Of a DNA stretch of 64,000 bases, positions 28,908 to 38,381 are shown one piece after another (position 1 is the stretch's first letter; each line of letters starts with the position of its first letter). Location of the stretch: positions 1 through 64,000 of the forward strand of contig NZ_PNCJ01000016.1 in assembly GCF_005887115.1 (NCBI RefSeq). Reading direction: 5' to 3'. The notes beneath the pieces are model-generated. The model was not told the DNA's origin. It made no database searches and was given only the letters and a program-made list of their open reading frames with translations. The translations under genes were made by a program, and so were the position numbers. Source of the DNA: Pseudoalteromonas rubra (GTDB lineage Bacteria; Pseudomonadota; Gammaproteobacteria; Enterobacterales; Alteromonadaceae).

Positions 28908-29669
28908 TTATACAGCCAGAAGCTTTTGCATGACTTTAGATTTGGGCGCGCGAAAGATAGACTCGCTGTTACCATACTCTACGCTTCTACCCCGGCTCAG
29001 TACGAGTAACTTGTCACTCATATGGCGTACCAGACTCAGGTGGTGGGTGATCAAAATGTAGCTGAGCCCGGAATCACGTTGTAACTCCAGCAACAGGTTG
29101 ACGGTCTGAGCACGGACTGAGGGGTCGAGCGATGACAGCGCTTCATCTAACACCACGACTTTGGGGTCCAGAATTAATGCTCTGGCGAGTGCGACCCGCT
29201 GCAATTGTCCGCCACTGAACATATGCGGATAATAGTCATAGTGCTCGGAGAGCAACCCAACCCGAGATAGCGTGGCGACGATTTTTTTGTCACGCTGGTG
29301 TTTGGTCAGCTGAGTGTTCAATCTCAGACAGTCGTCCAGCATATCGCCAATAGTCAGGCCGGGGTTGAGTGAGCGAGTTGGATCCTGAAAGATAAGGCGA
29401 ATATGGCGACAGTCATGGTTTTGCTGGCCGTTGTCTTCAATCATTTCACCGTTTAGTAAGATCTGCCCTGAGTCAGCATGTTCGGCGCCTGCCAGCACAC
29501 GAGCCAGAGTACTTTTGCCAGACCCCGTTTCACCAATAACCGCCAGCGTTTCACCAGGAGCAACTGCGAAGGAAACGTCTTTAAGTACTTTGACGCGCTT
29601 TCTTTTGAACAGGCCAGCGCGCGTGTTAAAAGTCTTATTCAGTGATTGCACCTTTAACACGGGTTGCAT
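28908..29669 (-). CDS. sapF: Peptide ABC transporter ATP-binding protein SapF
   Basis: 253-residue ABC ATPase, last gene of the sapABCDF operon. Walker A GETGSGKS (about residue 47), Q-loop LIFQDPTRSLNP, signature FSGGQLQRVALARAL, Walker B VVVLDEAL and switch ITHH are complete. With SapD it would power the SapBC permease for oligopeptide or antimicrobial-peptide uptake (role known for Salmonella/Haemophilus Sap). It overlaps sapD by 16 bp, indicating translational coupling. Confidence 0.92.
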   Translation of the reverse strand: MQPVLKVQSLNKTFNTRAGLFKRKRVKVLKDVSFAVAPGETLAVIGETGSGKSTLARVLAGAEHADSGQILLNGEMIEDNGQQNHDCRHIRLIFQDPTRSLNPGLTIGDMLDDCLRLNTQLTKHQRDKKIVATLSRVGLLSEHYDYYPHMFSGGQLQRVALARALILDPKVVVLDEALSSLDPSVRAQTVNLLLELQRDSGLSYILITHHLSLVRHMSDKLLVLSRGRSVEYGNSESIFRAPKSKVMQKLLAV

Positions 29670-30661
29670 TTTTTCTTCTCCTGGAGCAATGGAAAGTGAC
29701 AGGCATAAGCATGACCGTGCGACTTAACCTGATCTGGTGTAACGACACACTCACGCTGTGCTTGGGGGCAACGAGGCCCCAGCCGGCAACCAATTGGTAA
29801 GTGTTGTAACGGTGGTATGGTGCCTTTAAGTGCAAAGAAAGACGCTTTGTGGCCAATCCCGTGGGCGTAGTCAGGCAGTGATTTCACAAGCGCCTGTGTA
29901 TAGGGATGGTAGGGGTGACAAAATACTTTGGTTGTGGGCCCTGCTTCGACCATCTGGCCACAGTACAGTACATGCATGGCATGCGACCAGTCCGCGATCT
30001 CCTCCAGCTCATGGGTGATCATCAAAATTGACATATTTTTAAGCTGATTAAGACTTTTTAATAAGCGAAAAACCTGCGCCCGGGTAGTGGTTTCCAGAGC
30101 TGTAGTCGGCTCGTCGGCAATTAAGAGTTTGGGACTTCTGGCGATGGCCATAGCGATCATCACCTTCTGACAAACACCCTCAGAAAGCTCGTGGGGATAG
30201 CTGCTCGATACACGGCGGTGATCCCGGATCCCGACTTTGTGCAGCAAGGCTTTTACTTTTTCCCTGCGTTCACTGCGGCGACTAAAAAAGCCGCCTTTAA
30301 AACAGCTATCGGGCAGTGATTCTGCCACTTGCTCAAAAATTTTGGCAGTTGGATCCAGACTTCGGCTTGGTTCCTGATAGATCATGGCAATATCCCGGCT
30401 CACCAGTTTACGGCGTTTTTCCGGGCTCAGGCGCATCAGGTCTACCCCTTGCCAGTGCATTCGGTCAGCAGTTACGCGCCAACGGTTATTTAGAACCCCA
30501 ACAATGGCTTTTGCTATCAAACTTTTGCCAGATCCTGATTCACCGACCAGGGCATGTACCTCACCCTCCTTAAGGCTCAGGCTAACTCTGTCAACAGCAC
30601 GGATCACGCCATTGTCAGTAGGTAACTCGATGGTGAGATTTTTAATATCAAGTAACTGCAT
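29654..30661 (-). CDS. sapD: Peptide ABC transporter ATP-binding protein SapD
   Basis: 335 residues. Walker A GESGSGKS (about 40), Q-loop IYQEPSRSLDP, a degenerate signature HELSEGVCQKVMIAMAIA (SEG instead of SGG) and Walker B LLIADEPTTAL are visible. A degenerate signature is also usual in SapD, as I recall. The C-terminal oligopeptide-transporter extension has the four-cysteine-type region GCRLGPRCPQAQRECVV..HAYACHFP, which in this family may bind an iron-sulfur cluster. Overlaps sapC by one base and sapF by 16. Confidence 0.92.
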   Translation of the reverse strand: MQLLDIKNLTIELPTDNGVIRAVDRVSLSLKEGEVHALVGESGSGKSLIAKAIVGVLNNRWRVTADRMHWQGVDLMRLSPEKRRKLVSRDIAMIYQEPSRSLDPTAKIFEQVAESLPDSCFKGGFFSRRSERREKVKALLHKVGIRDHRRVSSSYPHELSEGVCQKVMIAMAIARSPKLLIADEPTTALETTTRAQVFRLLKSLNQLKNMSILMITHELEEIADWSHAMHVLYCGQMVEAGPTTKVFCHPYHPYTQALVKSLPDYAHGIGHKASFFALKGTIPPLQHLPIGCRLGPRCPQAQRECVVTPDQVKSHGHAYACHFPLLQEKKKCNPC

Positions 30662-31554
30662 TAATCTGCCTTTCTCGCCTGCAATGCGTCGCGTAGACCG
30701 TCACCGACAAGGTTAGTCGCAAGCACGGATAAAAACAACAGTGCTCCGGGCAGACCCACAGTCCAGGGGGCCAGATAAATCAGCCCCAAGTTCTCTGCGA
30801 GCATTGCTCCCCACTCAGTGGTGGGGGGTTGGGCTCCGAGCTTCAAGAACCCCAGGGCCGCGATATCCAGAATGGCAGTCGACAGTGCCAGGGTGAAAAT
30901 AACCACGATATGCTCATAAATATTAGGCAGCACACCTCGAATGATTAATTGCCAGCGGCTTGCGCCATCCAGTCTGAACGCACTGATGTAATCTTTATTA
31001 AGTTCTTCAACCACCAGATTACGGATTGAATGAATATACTGAGGTAGCAGCGCGAAAATAATCGCCCATACAGTATTAAACAGGCCGGGACCTAAGATGG
31101 CGATAATGATGATAGCCAGTAGCAGTGACGGAATGGCCAGGGTAATATCCAGCAGGTGGTTGAGCAAGCTAGACTTAAAGCCCTGACTACATCCAGCTAA
31201 GGTGCCCAGGACAACGCCCATCAGAGTCGTTAACAGCGCTGCGACGATTGATAGACCAAAGGTATAAGTGGCACCTCGCATAAGGCGAGACAAAACATCA
31301 CGCCCCAAATCATCAGTACCCAGAATAAAGTTAACATTCCCCTCATCGTGCCACGAGGGGGGAAGTAATAAGGCATCGGCATGCTGCTGGTCAATACCAT
31401 AAGGGGCCAACAATGGTGCCAACAGAGCTAACAGCGTCAATGCAATAAATAGCCACAGCCCAACGAGTGCCGGGTGGTTCGCTTTAAACTTACGCCACAG
31501 CCGGGATAGCGGAGAGCGGTTAGACTCCTCTGTAAAGAGATTAAACTTTGCCAT
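30661..31554 (-). CDS. sapC: Peptide ABC transporter permease SapC
   Basis: 297-residue inner-membrane permease of the DppC/OppC type. It has an N-terminal cytoplasmic stretch (LSRLWRKFKANHPALVGLWLF), the DDLGRDVLSRLMRGA motif and the EAA loop coupling to the ATPases (DYISAFRLDGASRWQLIIRGVLPNI), with about six helices. It overlaps sapB by 14 bp. Confidence 0.93.
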   Translation of the reverse strand: MAKFNLFTEESNRSPLSRLWRKFKANHPALVGLWLFIALTLLALLAPLLAPYGIDQQHADALLLPPSWHDEGNVNFILGTDDLGRDVLSRLMRGATYTFGLSIVAALLTTLMGVVLGTLAGCSQGFKSSLLNHLLDITLAIPSLLLAIIIIAILGPGLFNTVWAIIFALLPQYIHSIRNLVVEELNKDYISAFRLDGASRWQLIIRGVLPNIYEHIVVIFTLALSTAILDIAALGFLKLGAQPPTTEWGAMLAENLGLIYLAPWTVGLPGALLFLSVLATNLVGDGLRDALQARKAD

Positions 31555-32575
31555 GAGCCTGATTCCTGGCTAGCGGGTCAAGGAGTGTGTGGATCACATC
31601 TGCCAGCATATTCGCGAAAATAACAAAAAAAGAGACTGCCAGCAGACCGCCTTGAATGGCCGGATAGTCTCGCTGATAAATGCTCTCTATCATCCAGCGA
31701 CCGATCCCTGGCCAGGAAAAAATCACTTCAGTTACCATCGCCAGCGTGATCAGCGTACTAAATTGCAGGCCTACTTGCTTGATCACCGGTAATAAAGCGT
31801 TGCGTAATGCATGGTCAAGGATCAACTGCCGACGGTTAAGGCCTTTGGCCCGCGCTGTTTTAATATAGTTTTGCTCCAGTACAGTGAGCATCGAGTCGCG
31901 GGTAAAGCGCACCAGAACTGTGGTAGGGTACATGGCCAATACTACCGTCGGCAGCGTCAGGTGATGCAGCGCATCTGCAAAGGCTTGCCCGCCATAGGGA
32001 AAGTCGTGCAGCCAGATGTCCAACAATATAAAGTTAGTGACAGGCGGTATTTCGTAGAGCAGACCAATACGACCTGACATTGGAAACCAGCCAAAACTGA
32101 GACAAAAGATCATGATCAGTAACAGCGCCAGCCAGAAGACCGGTATTGAAAAGCCAAGCAAAGTCAGCGAGCTGATCACTTTATCTGGCCACTTATTGTG
32201 ATAAGCACTGGCAATCACTCCCGCGGGAATACCAAGGCATAGCGCGACAATCAATGCGTAGACACACAATTCTATGGTGGCCGGAAACAGCTGTTTTACA
32301 TGACCGAATACCTCCTGGCCGGAAGATAAAGACAACCCCCAATCACCTTGAAAGAGGCGGATCAGAAAGGCCTGGTACTGGACCAGAAGACTGTCATCGA
32401 TATGGTATTTCTGCTGCAAAATTTGTGTCTGGCTAAAATTGGCATTCAGTTCACCACTGAAGTTGGTGAGCAGATCTCCCGGAAACAGATAATTCAGTGC
32501 AAAGGTAAACGCAGTAAGCGCAAACAGCATGAATAGCAACAGGCTGAGGCGGCGAAGCAAAAAGTCTGCAAACAT
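31541..32575 (-). CDS. sapB: Peptide ABC transporter permease SapB
   Basis: 344-residue DppB-type permease with six predicted helices, starting FLLRRLSLLLFMLFALTAFTFAL. The large periplasmic loop after helix 1 holds QYQAFLIRLFQGDWGLSLSSGQEV. The EAA loop is NYIKTARAKGLNRRQLILDHALRNALLPV (about residues 235-265). Only 2 bp separate it from sapA. Confidence 0.94.
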   Translation of the reverse strand: MFADFLLRRLSLLLFMLFALTAFTFALNYLFPGDLLTNFSGELNANFSQTQILQQKYHIDDSLLVQYQAFLIRLFQGDWGLSLSSGQEVFGHVKQLFPATIELCVYALIVALCLGIPAGVIASAYHNKWPDKVISSLTLLGFSIPVFWLALLLIMIFCLSFGWFPMSGRIGLLYEIPPVTNFILLDIWLHDFPYGGQAFADALHHLTLPTVVLAMYPTTVLVRFTRDSMLTVLEQNYIKTARAKGLNRRQLILDHALRNALLPVIKQVGLQFSTLITLAMVTEVIFSWPGIGRWMIESIYQRDYPAIQGGLLAVSFFVIFANMLADVIHTLLDPLARNQAHGKV

Positions 32576-32577
32576 AA

Positions 32578-34257
32578 TCAGTTTTTCCTCGCGTTAGCCA
32601 AAGAAATACCACCAAAAGGACGTAGCTCTATGCCCATCACACTGGTATTACTTGCCTGAAAACGCATACCATGCGCAATCGGTACCACGGGCAGCTCTGT
32701 AATTAACATTTGCTGAGCTTGCTGATAAAACTGTTTACGCTCCTGCAGATCACTGGTATCGAGTGCCTGAGTCAGTAATAAGTCGAACTCCGGGTTACAC
32801 CAGTTTGCGGGGTTTTTACCACTGAATGTTGCCGTGCAGCTTAACAAGGGGCTGAAAAAGTTGTCCGGATCTGGCGTATCTGCTGCCCAGCCGAGCAGTA
32901 CACTGTCGTGTTCGTGTTGGCCAACCCGCTCCAAAAAGGTGTTCCACTCGTACTCAACTATGGTCGCACGGATGCCAATTTCGCGCAGATCGCTCTGAAT
33001 AAGTTCGGCCATTTTTCGTGCATTGGGATTATAAATTCGAGAAACCGGCATTGCCCACAAATCCATTTCAAAGCCATCTGGATACCCAGCCTGTGTCAAA
33101 AACTCTCGGGCACGCTCCGGGTCATAGCTGGGCATAGCCTGAGTTTGAAAAGCCCAGGATGAAGGTGGCAAAATCGAGCGAGCCTGGATCCCGTTGCCAT
33201 AGAATACTGCTTTCATGATTTTCTGAAAATCGATACTGTGCGCCAGTGCCTTACGCACCAGAACATTATCAAAAGGTGGTTTCTCGGTGTTAAACGCCCA
33301 GTAACCAACATTCAGGTTGACGGCTTTATCAACTCGGATGTCCTTGCGCGCTGCCAGGGTTTCAAGTTGAGTAGCACTGGGGTGGGCTGTAATATCACAC
33401 TCTTTAGTCAGCATTTTAGCGATGCGACTGGTATTGTTGGTGGTGATATCATACACCAGCTGATCCATGGCCAAGTCGTGCTTCCAGTAGCCTGGATGCT
33501 TGTGGTAGCGGATCAGGTTGTCACGCAAAAAACCCTTGTATTTGTAGGGACCTGTACCCACAGGCAAGATATCGAAATCTTGTTTGCGTTCCAGTTCGAC
33601 CAGCTGCATAGCATACTCATGCGAAAGGATCACAGCAAAGTCTGTGGCGATGTTTGATAAAAAGCTACTTTCACTGCTGAACAGCTCAAATCGCACAGTA
33701 TAATCATCTACTTTGACTATCTGGCGGATCAGCTGATCCATGCCCACACTTTGAAAATAAGGGTAATTTGCATCGCCCACAAAGTGGAATGGATTGTACA
33801 CATCGAACAGGCGGTTAAAAGAAAACACCACGTCATCAGCGGTCATAGTGCGGGTCGGGGTAAAATAGTCTGTGGTGTGAAAAGTGACGCCTTTGCGCAG
33901 CGTAAAGGTGATTTGCTTGCCATCCTCACTGATTTCCCAGCTGGTTGCAAGCTCAGGACGGAACTCAGCCGTTAGGGGATCAATACTAATTAGCGTGTTA
34001 TATAACTGGTTGGCGATAATATCGATAGTCGATCCGGTCGTAGTCACCTGCGGATTGAATGACACCGGGTTGGCTTCGGCGCAATAAACTATCCCCTGGA
34101 TTTTGCGTTGGGCCTGTGCTGTGTTGTCACTACAGCCAGCGAGCAGTGCACTAAGCAGGGCTGTCATGGGTAATAGCCAGTAACTAGCTAAGTACCTGTA
34201 CTGTTGCAGGGCGCTGGGCGTCTGGGTGGGTGGTTTGTCAGTTGCTCTGTTAGCCAC
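32578..34257 (-). CDS. sapA: Peptide-binding lipoprotein SapA
   Basis: 559 residues of an SBP_bac_5 (DppA/OppA-like) binding protein feeding SapBCDF. A lipobox (LLAGC, about residues 38-42) follows a hydrophobic stretch, so it is probably a lipoprotein; the n-region before it is long. The GTG start has AAGAGG 7 bp upstream and lies 2 bp after the pspF stop, so translation is likely coupled. The core shows YCAEANPVSFNPQVTTTGSTIDI, RKGVTFH, DDVVFSFNR and VGTGPYKYKGF. Confidence 0.92.
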   Translation of the reverse strand: MANRATDKPPTQTPSALQQYRYLASYWLLPMTALLSALLAGCSDNTAQAQRKIQGIVYCAEANPVSFNPQVTTTGSTIDIIANQLYNTLISIDPLTAEFRPELATSWEISEDGKQITFTLRKGVTFHTTDYFTPTRTMTADDVVFSFNRLFDVYNPFHFVGDANYPYFQSVGMDQLIRQIVKVDDYTVRFELFSSESSFLSNIATDFAVILSHEYAMQLVELERKQDFDILPVGTGPYKYKGFLRDNLIRYHKHPGYWKHDLAMDQLVYDITTNNTSRIAKMLTKECDITAHPSATQLETLAARKDIRVDKAVNLNVGYWAFNTEKPPFDNVLVRKALAHSIDFQKIMKAVFYGNGIQARSILPPSSWAFQTQAMPSYDPERAREFLTQAGYPDGFEMDLWAMPVSRIYNPNARKMAELIQSDLREIGIRATIVEYEWNTFLERVGQHEHDSVLLGWAADTPDPDNFFSPLLSCTATFSGKNPANWCNPEFDLLLTQALDTSDLQERKQFYQQAQQMLITELPVVPIAHGMRFQASNTSVMGIELRPFGGISLANARKN

Positions 34258-34259
34258 GG

Positions 34260-35327
34260 CTAAGCCTCTTGTTGCGAGTCCAGTAGGTTGTACTTCTTCA
34301 GGTAACCACGCAGCTGATGATAGGTCAGCCCCAGATTCTGAGCGGTTTTTTTCTGGTTAAACTGGCTATGCTCTAGCGCATTGCGCAGCAGGTCTATTTC
34401 AAATTCATTAGAGAGTGACTTCAGGTCGCACGGAAACGAGGAGACAGCTGGTTTAGTTTGCGGCGTTTCTGCCATGGCAATGGGAGCTGTCGTAGTGGCC
34501 TGAGCCGATATATCTGCGGCTTTTTTGATTCTTTGTGTAGGTCTGTAGGGGCTGGCAAACGGGTCGAATACAATCTGGTGTACTGCCAATTGTTCGCTGC
34601 CATGACGATACAAACTTCGTTCTACCACATTTTTTAGTTCACGAATGTTGCCCGGCCAGGGGTAATCAAGTAGCAACTCTGTGGCACTACGAGTAAAACC
34701 ACTGAATAAAGACCAGCCTAAATCACGGGCCATGTTAATAGCAAAGTGTTCGGCCAGCAGCAGGATATCTTCTTTACGTTCGCGCAATGGCGGCAACGTA
34801 ATAACGTCAAAAGCTAAACGGTCGAGCAAGTCGTGGCGAAACTCGCCATTATCAGCAAGGGTTGGTAAGTCTTCATTGGTCGCGCAGACAAGCCGGGTAT
34901 CTACTTTGACCGTTTGTTTCCCGCCAACTCGCTCAAATTCGCCATACTCTATGACCCGCAGGAGTTTTTCCTGCACCATGGCCGAGGTATTGGCCAGCTC
35001 ATCAAGGAACAGGGTGCCGCCGTTGGCACGCTCAAAGCGACCTTCATGCCGTTTACTGGCGCCGGTGAATGCGCCACTTTCGTGACCAAACAGTTCGCTT
35101 TCCAGCAGGTTTTCGTTTAGTGCAGCACAGTTGAGCTTGACATAATTCTGGTCCCATCGCTCGGATAAATAGTGTAAACGGGCCGCGATTAACTCTTTAC
35201 CGGTTCCCCGCTCACCGATGATTAGCACCGGCTTTTCCAGCGGAGCAAGCTGAGATACCTGATCCAAGACAGCAAGGAAGCTATCCGACTGGCCGAGTAA
35301 ATTATCCTGTTGGCGAAACTGACTCAT
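34260..35327 (-). CDS. pspF: Psp operon transcriptional activator PspF
   Basis: A 355-residue sigma-54 enhancer-binding protein with no N-terminal receiver domain, as is typical of PspF (E. coli about 325; the extra length is a linker near 260-300). Walker A GERGTGKE (about residue 38), GAFTGA for sigma-54 contact (about 85-90), Walker B GGTLFLDELA, the R-finger region FRHDLLDRLAF and the C-terminal Fis-type HTH (NQKKTAQNLGLTYHQLRGYLKKY) are visible. PspA is expected to inhibit it by direct binding. It is divergent from pspA and the first gene of a pspF-sapABCDF unit. Confidence 0.96.
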   Translation of the reverse strand: MSQFRQQDNLLGQSDSFLAVLDQVSQLAPLEKPVLIIGERGTGKELIAARLHYLSERWDQNYVKLNCAALNENLLESELFGHESGAFTGASKRHEGRFERANGGTLFLDELANTSAMVQEKLLRVIEYGEFERVGGKQTVKVDTRLVCATNEDLPTLADNGEFRHDLLDRLAFDVITLPPLRERKEDILLLAEHFAINMARDLGWSLFSGFTRSATELLLDYPWPGNIRELKNVVERSLYRHGSEQLAVHQIVFDPFASPYRPTQRIKKAADISAQATTTAPIAMAETPQTKPAVSSFPCDLKSLSNEFEIDLLRNALEHSQFNQKKTAQNLGLTYHQLRGYLKKYNLLDSQQEA

Positions 35328-35446
35328 ATTGCCTAACTCTTAGTATTTTTGACTAACATCTAGTGTATTTTAAAAAAAGATGAAGCGAAAGTATTTTTCT
35401 ATTATTATAACTTGTTGATTTAAATAAATTAAATTTATCGAAAAGT

Positions 35447-35461
35447 TGGCAAGCTAATTGA
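35447..35461 (+). promoter_or_regulatory. Sigma-54 promoter of pspABC
   Basis: TGGCAAG with the GG at 35448-35449, then TTGA with its GA at 35460-35461, separated by exactly 10 bp, as required for the -24/-12 elements (consensus TGGCAC-N5-TTGC). The flanking DNA upstream is very AT-rich, consistent with an IHF bend between promoter and PspF sites. Confidence 0.85.
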
Positions 35462-35508
35462 TATATCTAATCAGCAAACTAAATTACTAACCAAAGAGGT
35501 AATAGATT

Positions 35509-36168
35509 ATGGGAATCTTTTCACGTTTTGCTGATATTGTTAATTCTAATATCAATGCGATTCTGGATAAAGCGGAAGATCCAGAAAAAATGGTCCGTTT
35601 GATCATTCAGGAAATGGAAGACACCTTAGTGGAAGTGCGCTCGACGTCGGCAAAAACGCTGGCAGAGAAAAAGGAGCTGGAGCGTCGCGTTGAGCAGTTA
35701 CGTACTCAGGCAGATGACTGGCAGCAAAAAGCAGAACTGGCACTGACTAAAGACCGTGAAGACCTGGCACGTGCGGCCTTGCTTGAAAAGCAAAAAGCCA
35801 CCGATGCGGCAGACAGCGTGACACAAGAGTTGGCACATGTTGAGTCGCATATTGAGAAGCTGCAACAGGAAGTCACCACATTGCAGGAAAAGTTGGCTGA
35901 TGCAAAAGCGCGTCAAAAAGCCATTGTATTACGCCAGCGGTCAGCCGAGTCTCGTCTGGATGTCAAGAAGGCACTGGATAGCAGTAAAGTTGAAGATGCT
36001 CTGAATCGCTTTGAGCGTTATGAGAGCAAAATCGATGGTCTGGAATCTCAGGTTGAGTCTTACGACTTAGGCAAAAAATCATTGGCAGATGAAATTGCCG
36101 ATCTGCAGAAGAATGAGAAAGTGGATGACGAACTTGCGGCATTGAAGAAAAAATTAGCCGATAAGTGA
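35509..36168 (+). CDS. pspA: Phage shock protein A
   Basis: A 219-residue IM30/ESCRT-III-like coiled-coil protein (E. coli 222). The amphipathic N-terminal helix MGIFSRFADIVNSNINAILDKAEDPEKMVRLIIQEME binds membranes. The remainder is continuous heptad-rich helix (about 25-190). PspA both inhibits PspF and, when released, oligomerises on damaged inner membrane to limit proton leakage. First gene of the sigma-54-driven rightward operon. Confidence 0.97.
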   Translation: MGIFSRFADIVNSNINAILDKAEDPEKMVRLIIQEMEDTLVEVRSTSAKTLAEKKELERRVEQLRTQADDWQQKAELALTKDREDLARAALLEKQKATDAADSVTQELAHVESHIEKLQQEVTTLQEKLADAKARQKAIVLRQRSAESRLDVKKALDSSKVEDALNRFERYESKIDGLESQVESYDLGKKSLADEIADLQKNEKVDDELAALKKKLADK

Positions 36169-36243
36169 ATTTGACTGCACCTGCTGTTAAGGTAGGTGCA
36201 ATAATGAAAAGAACAACGTGCCCAGGTTAGACAGGAGAGGAAT

Positions 36244-36477
36244 ATGTTTGATGCAGAGATTTTAGTCGCCCCGATCATCATCTTTATGATTGTTGTGGCA
36301 CCGCTATGGTTGATCCTGCACTATCGTAGCAAAAAGCAGGTCAGTCAGGGGCTGAGCGAGCATGAACACCGCCAGCTGGTAGAGTTGGCACACAAAGCAG
36401 AGAAAATGGCGCAACGCGTTGAAACGCTGGAGGCCCTGCTTGATCAAGAGTCACCAGAGTGGAGACGCAAAGTATGA
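36244..36477 (+). CDS. pspB: Phage shock protein B
   Basis: 77 residues (E. coli 74). One N-terminal transmembrane helix (ILVAPIIIFMIVVAPLWLILHYR) is followed by a cytoplasmic coiled coil (HRQLVELAHKAEKMAQRVETLEALLDQESPEWRRKV). With PspC it senses inner-membrane stress and recruits PspA. AGGAGAGG precedes the ATG. Its stop overlaps the pspC start (ATGA). Confidence 0.96.
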   Translation: MFDAEILVAPIIIFMIVVAPLWLILHYRSKKQVSQGLSEHEHRQLVELAHKAEKMAQRVETLEALLDQESPEWRRKV

Positions 36478-36890
36478 GTAAACGTAGACGAGAATTATAC
36501 CGTGACCCAAAAAGGGGCAAATTAGCGGGCGTGTGTGCGGGGCTGAGCGACTACTTTGATATGGAGCTATGGCTGGTCAGGATCTTGTTTGTAACTGCGG
36601 TACTGTTATCCGGTGGGCCGCTGTTTATTGTAGTCTACATCGCCTGTTGGTTTATTCTTGATAAAAAAGCAGAGACACCACAGGCGCCAGGTGCAGACAG
36701 CAACTACTCAAGTAAAGACGAAGATCCTGTGTCGGTAAAGTTTAAAGTCTGGCAAAAAGGCGAGCCGCCACGTCAGGCGCTGTTTGACCTGAAAGAGCGC
36801 TTAACGCGTCTTGATGGTCGTATCCAGCACATGGAAACGTATGTGACGTCGAGCGAGTACACGGTAAAACGCGAAATCAATAAATTATAG
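36474..36890 (+). CDS. pspC: Phage shock protein C
   Basis: 138 residues from the ATG at 36474, which overlaps the pspB stop. The PspC domain is RELYRDPKRGKLAGVCAGLSDYFDMELWLVRILFVTAVLLSGGPLFIVVYIACWFIL (about 5-62) with its membrane helix. The C-terminal part (LFDLKERLTRLDGRIQHMETYVTSSEYTVKREINKL) is a helical segment that carries signal to PspA/PspF. Confidence 0.95.
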   Translation: MSKRRRELYRDPKRGKLAGVCAGLSDYFDMELWLVRILFVTAVLLSGGPLFIVVYIACWFILDKKAETPQAPGADSNYSSKDEDPVSVKFKVWQKGEPPRQALFDLKERLTRLDGRIQHMETYVTSSEYTVKREINKL

Positions 36891-36962
36891 TAACTGACAG
36901 ATACGCAAAGGGGCGCTGCCCGGGCGTCGGCAGCTCAGCCACCTTTGCTCACAGAATAAGGA

Positions 36963-38381
36963 ATGTGTGCCTTTATGAGTGTATCGGGCCTCACTGCCAG
37001 AGCGCTGCAAAAATTACAGCAAACTACCCATAAAACCCTTACCCGAAGTCTGGACAGACATGTCAAACTGGCTGTAACTGGTTTCAGTGGTAGCGGTAAA
37101 ACCGCTTTCATCACGGCTTTGGTAAAACACTTAACCACTCAGGCTACGGCACAAAACCTGCCTTTTTTGGAGGTAGTGCGAGAACAGCGCCTGGTAGCCT
37201 GCAAACAGGTGCCACAAAGTGCGCTGGATATTCCCAGTTTTGAATACCATAATGCGGTAAGTCATTTATTAGCTGATCCCCCCAGCTGGCCGCCTTCAAC
37301 ACAGCGGATCAATACGCTCACACTGGCATTGAAATTTCGATCCGGAAAAGGCGTCAGGCAGCATCTGAGCGAAACCCACACCGTCTATCTTGAACTGATT
37401 GATTATCCGGGTGAATGGTTAATGGATTTACCTATGCTCAATCAAAGTTTTGCTCAGTGGAGCGAGCAACAGCTCAGGAGGCTGGCTCAACCTGATTACG
37501 CGCAGGCAAGCGCGCCTTTTTTACAGCTACTGGCTCAATTTGATGCGCACGCAACGGTCAACGAAAGCGAGCTGGCGGCAATGGCAAGCGTTTACGCGGA
37601 TGTCTTAAAGCAGCTCAAGGCTCAGACCCGGCTGGCGCAGTTGCAGCCCGGGCGTATGCTGATCCCCGGAGAGCTTGATGGTGCGCCGATTTTACAGTTT
37701 TTCCCATTAACCGCCCCGGGTAATACGGCGGAGCAGACTCAGTATCATCACCTTGAACAGCGCTTCGAGGCGTACAAAAAACAAGTGATCACGCCTTTTT
37801 ATCGAGAGCACTTTTGCCGCTTTGACCGCCAGCTTGTACTGGTGGACTTGCTCAGTGCACTTAACGATGGCTATACCACGCTGACGGAAACGCAAAGTGC
37901 ATTAAGTGATACGCTGGCAATGTTTCGTCATGGTAAAAGTGGGATCTTGTCACGGCTATTTCGTCCCAGCATAGATAAGGTGTTGTTTGCGGCGAACAAA
38001 TGCGACAGTGTGGCGCTGGCCGATCAGGATAAATTGACACGTTTATTGCATTCTTTGCTCTTACCCAGCGAAAACGAATTAAAATTCTCAGGCGTAGAAA
38101 TCGATACTATGGCAATTTCGTCGGTGAAAAGCACGCAGCCAAAGCAGGTGACCGAACAGGGGGAAACTTTATCCTGTGTTTATGGCAAGCCAGTCGGCGA
38201 ATCGAATTATATCAGCTACCTGCCGCCGATCCCGCCAGAACATTTGCCTGGCGTGCAGCACTGGCCAAAACAAGGATACGAATTTTTGTCTTTTGAACCT
38301 TTCCCTGCCTACCAGGGGCAAATTGAGCATATACGTCTCGATCATGTATTACAGTTTTTATTGGGAGATAAACTTCAATGA
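36963..38381 (+). CDS. ycjX: YcjX-family GTP-binding stress protein
   Basis: 472 residues of the DUF463/YcjX P-loop family that accompanies the psp operon. It has Walker A/G1 VTGFSGSGKTAF (about residues 38-49) in the normal context LDRHVKLAVTGFSGSGKTAFITALV, then the DYPGEW element (LELIDYPGEWLMDLP) and a NKCD-type base-specificity motif (AANKCDSV). Structures of the family show a dynamin/Galpha-like GTPase; its stress role is unknown. An alternative ATG at 36975 would shorten it by 4 residues. Overlaps ycjF by 4 bp. Confidence 0.93.
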   Translation: MCAFMSVSGLTARALQKLQQTTHKTLTRSLDRHVKLAVTGFSGSGKTAFITALVKHLTTQATAQNLPFLEVVREQRLVACKQVPQSALDIPSFEYHNAVSHLLADPPSWPPSTQRINTLTLALKFRSGKGVRQHLSETHTVYLELIDYPGEWLMDLPMLNQSFAQWSEQQLRRLAQPDYAQASAPFLQLLAQFDAHATVNESELAAMASVYADVLKQLKAQTRLAQLQPGRMLIPGELDGAPILQFFPLTAPGNTAEQTQYHHLEQRFEAYKKQVITPFYREHFCRFDRQLVLVDLLSALNDGYTTLTETQSALSDTLAMFRHGKSGILSRLFRPSIDKVLFAANKCDSVALADQDKLTRLLHSLLLPSENELKFSGVEIDTMAISSVKSTQPKQVTEQGETLSCVYGKPVGESNYISYLPPIPPEHLPGVQHWPKQGYEFLSFEPFPAYQGQIEHIRLDHVLQFLLGDKLQ

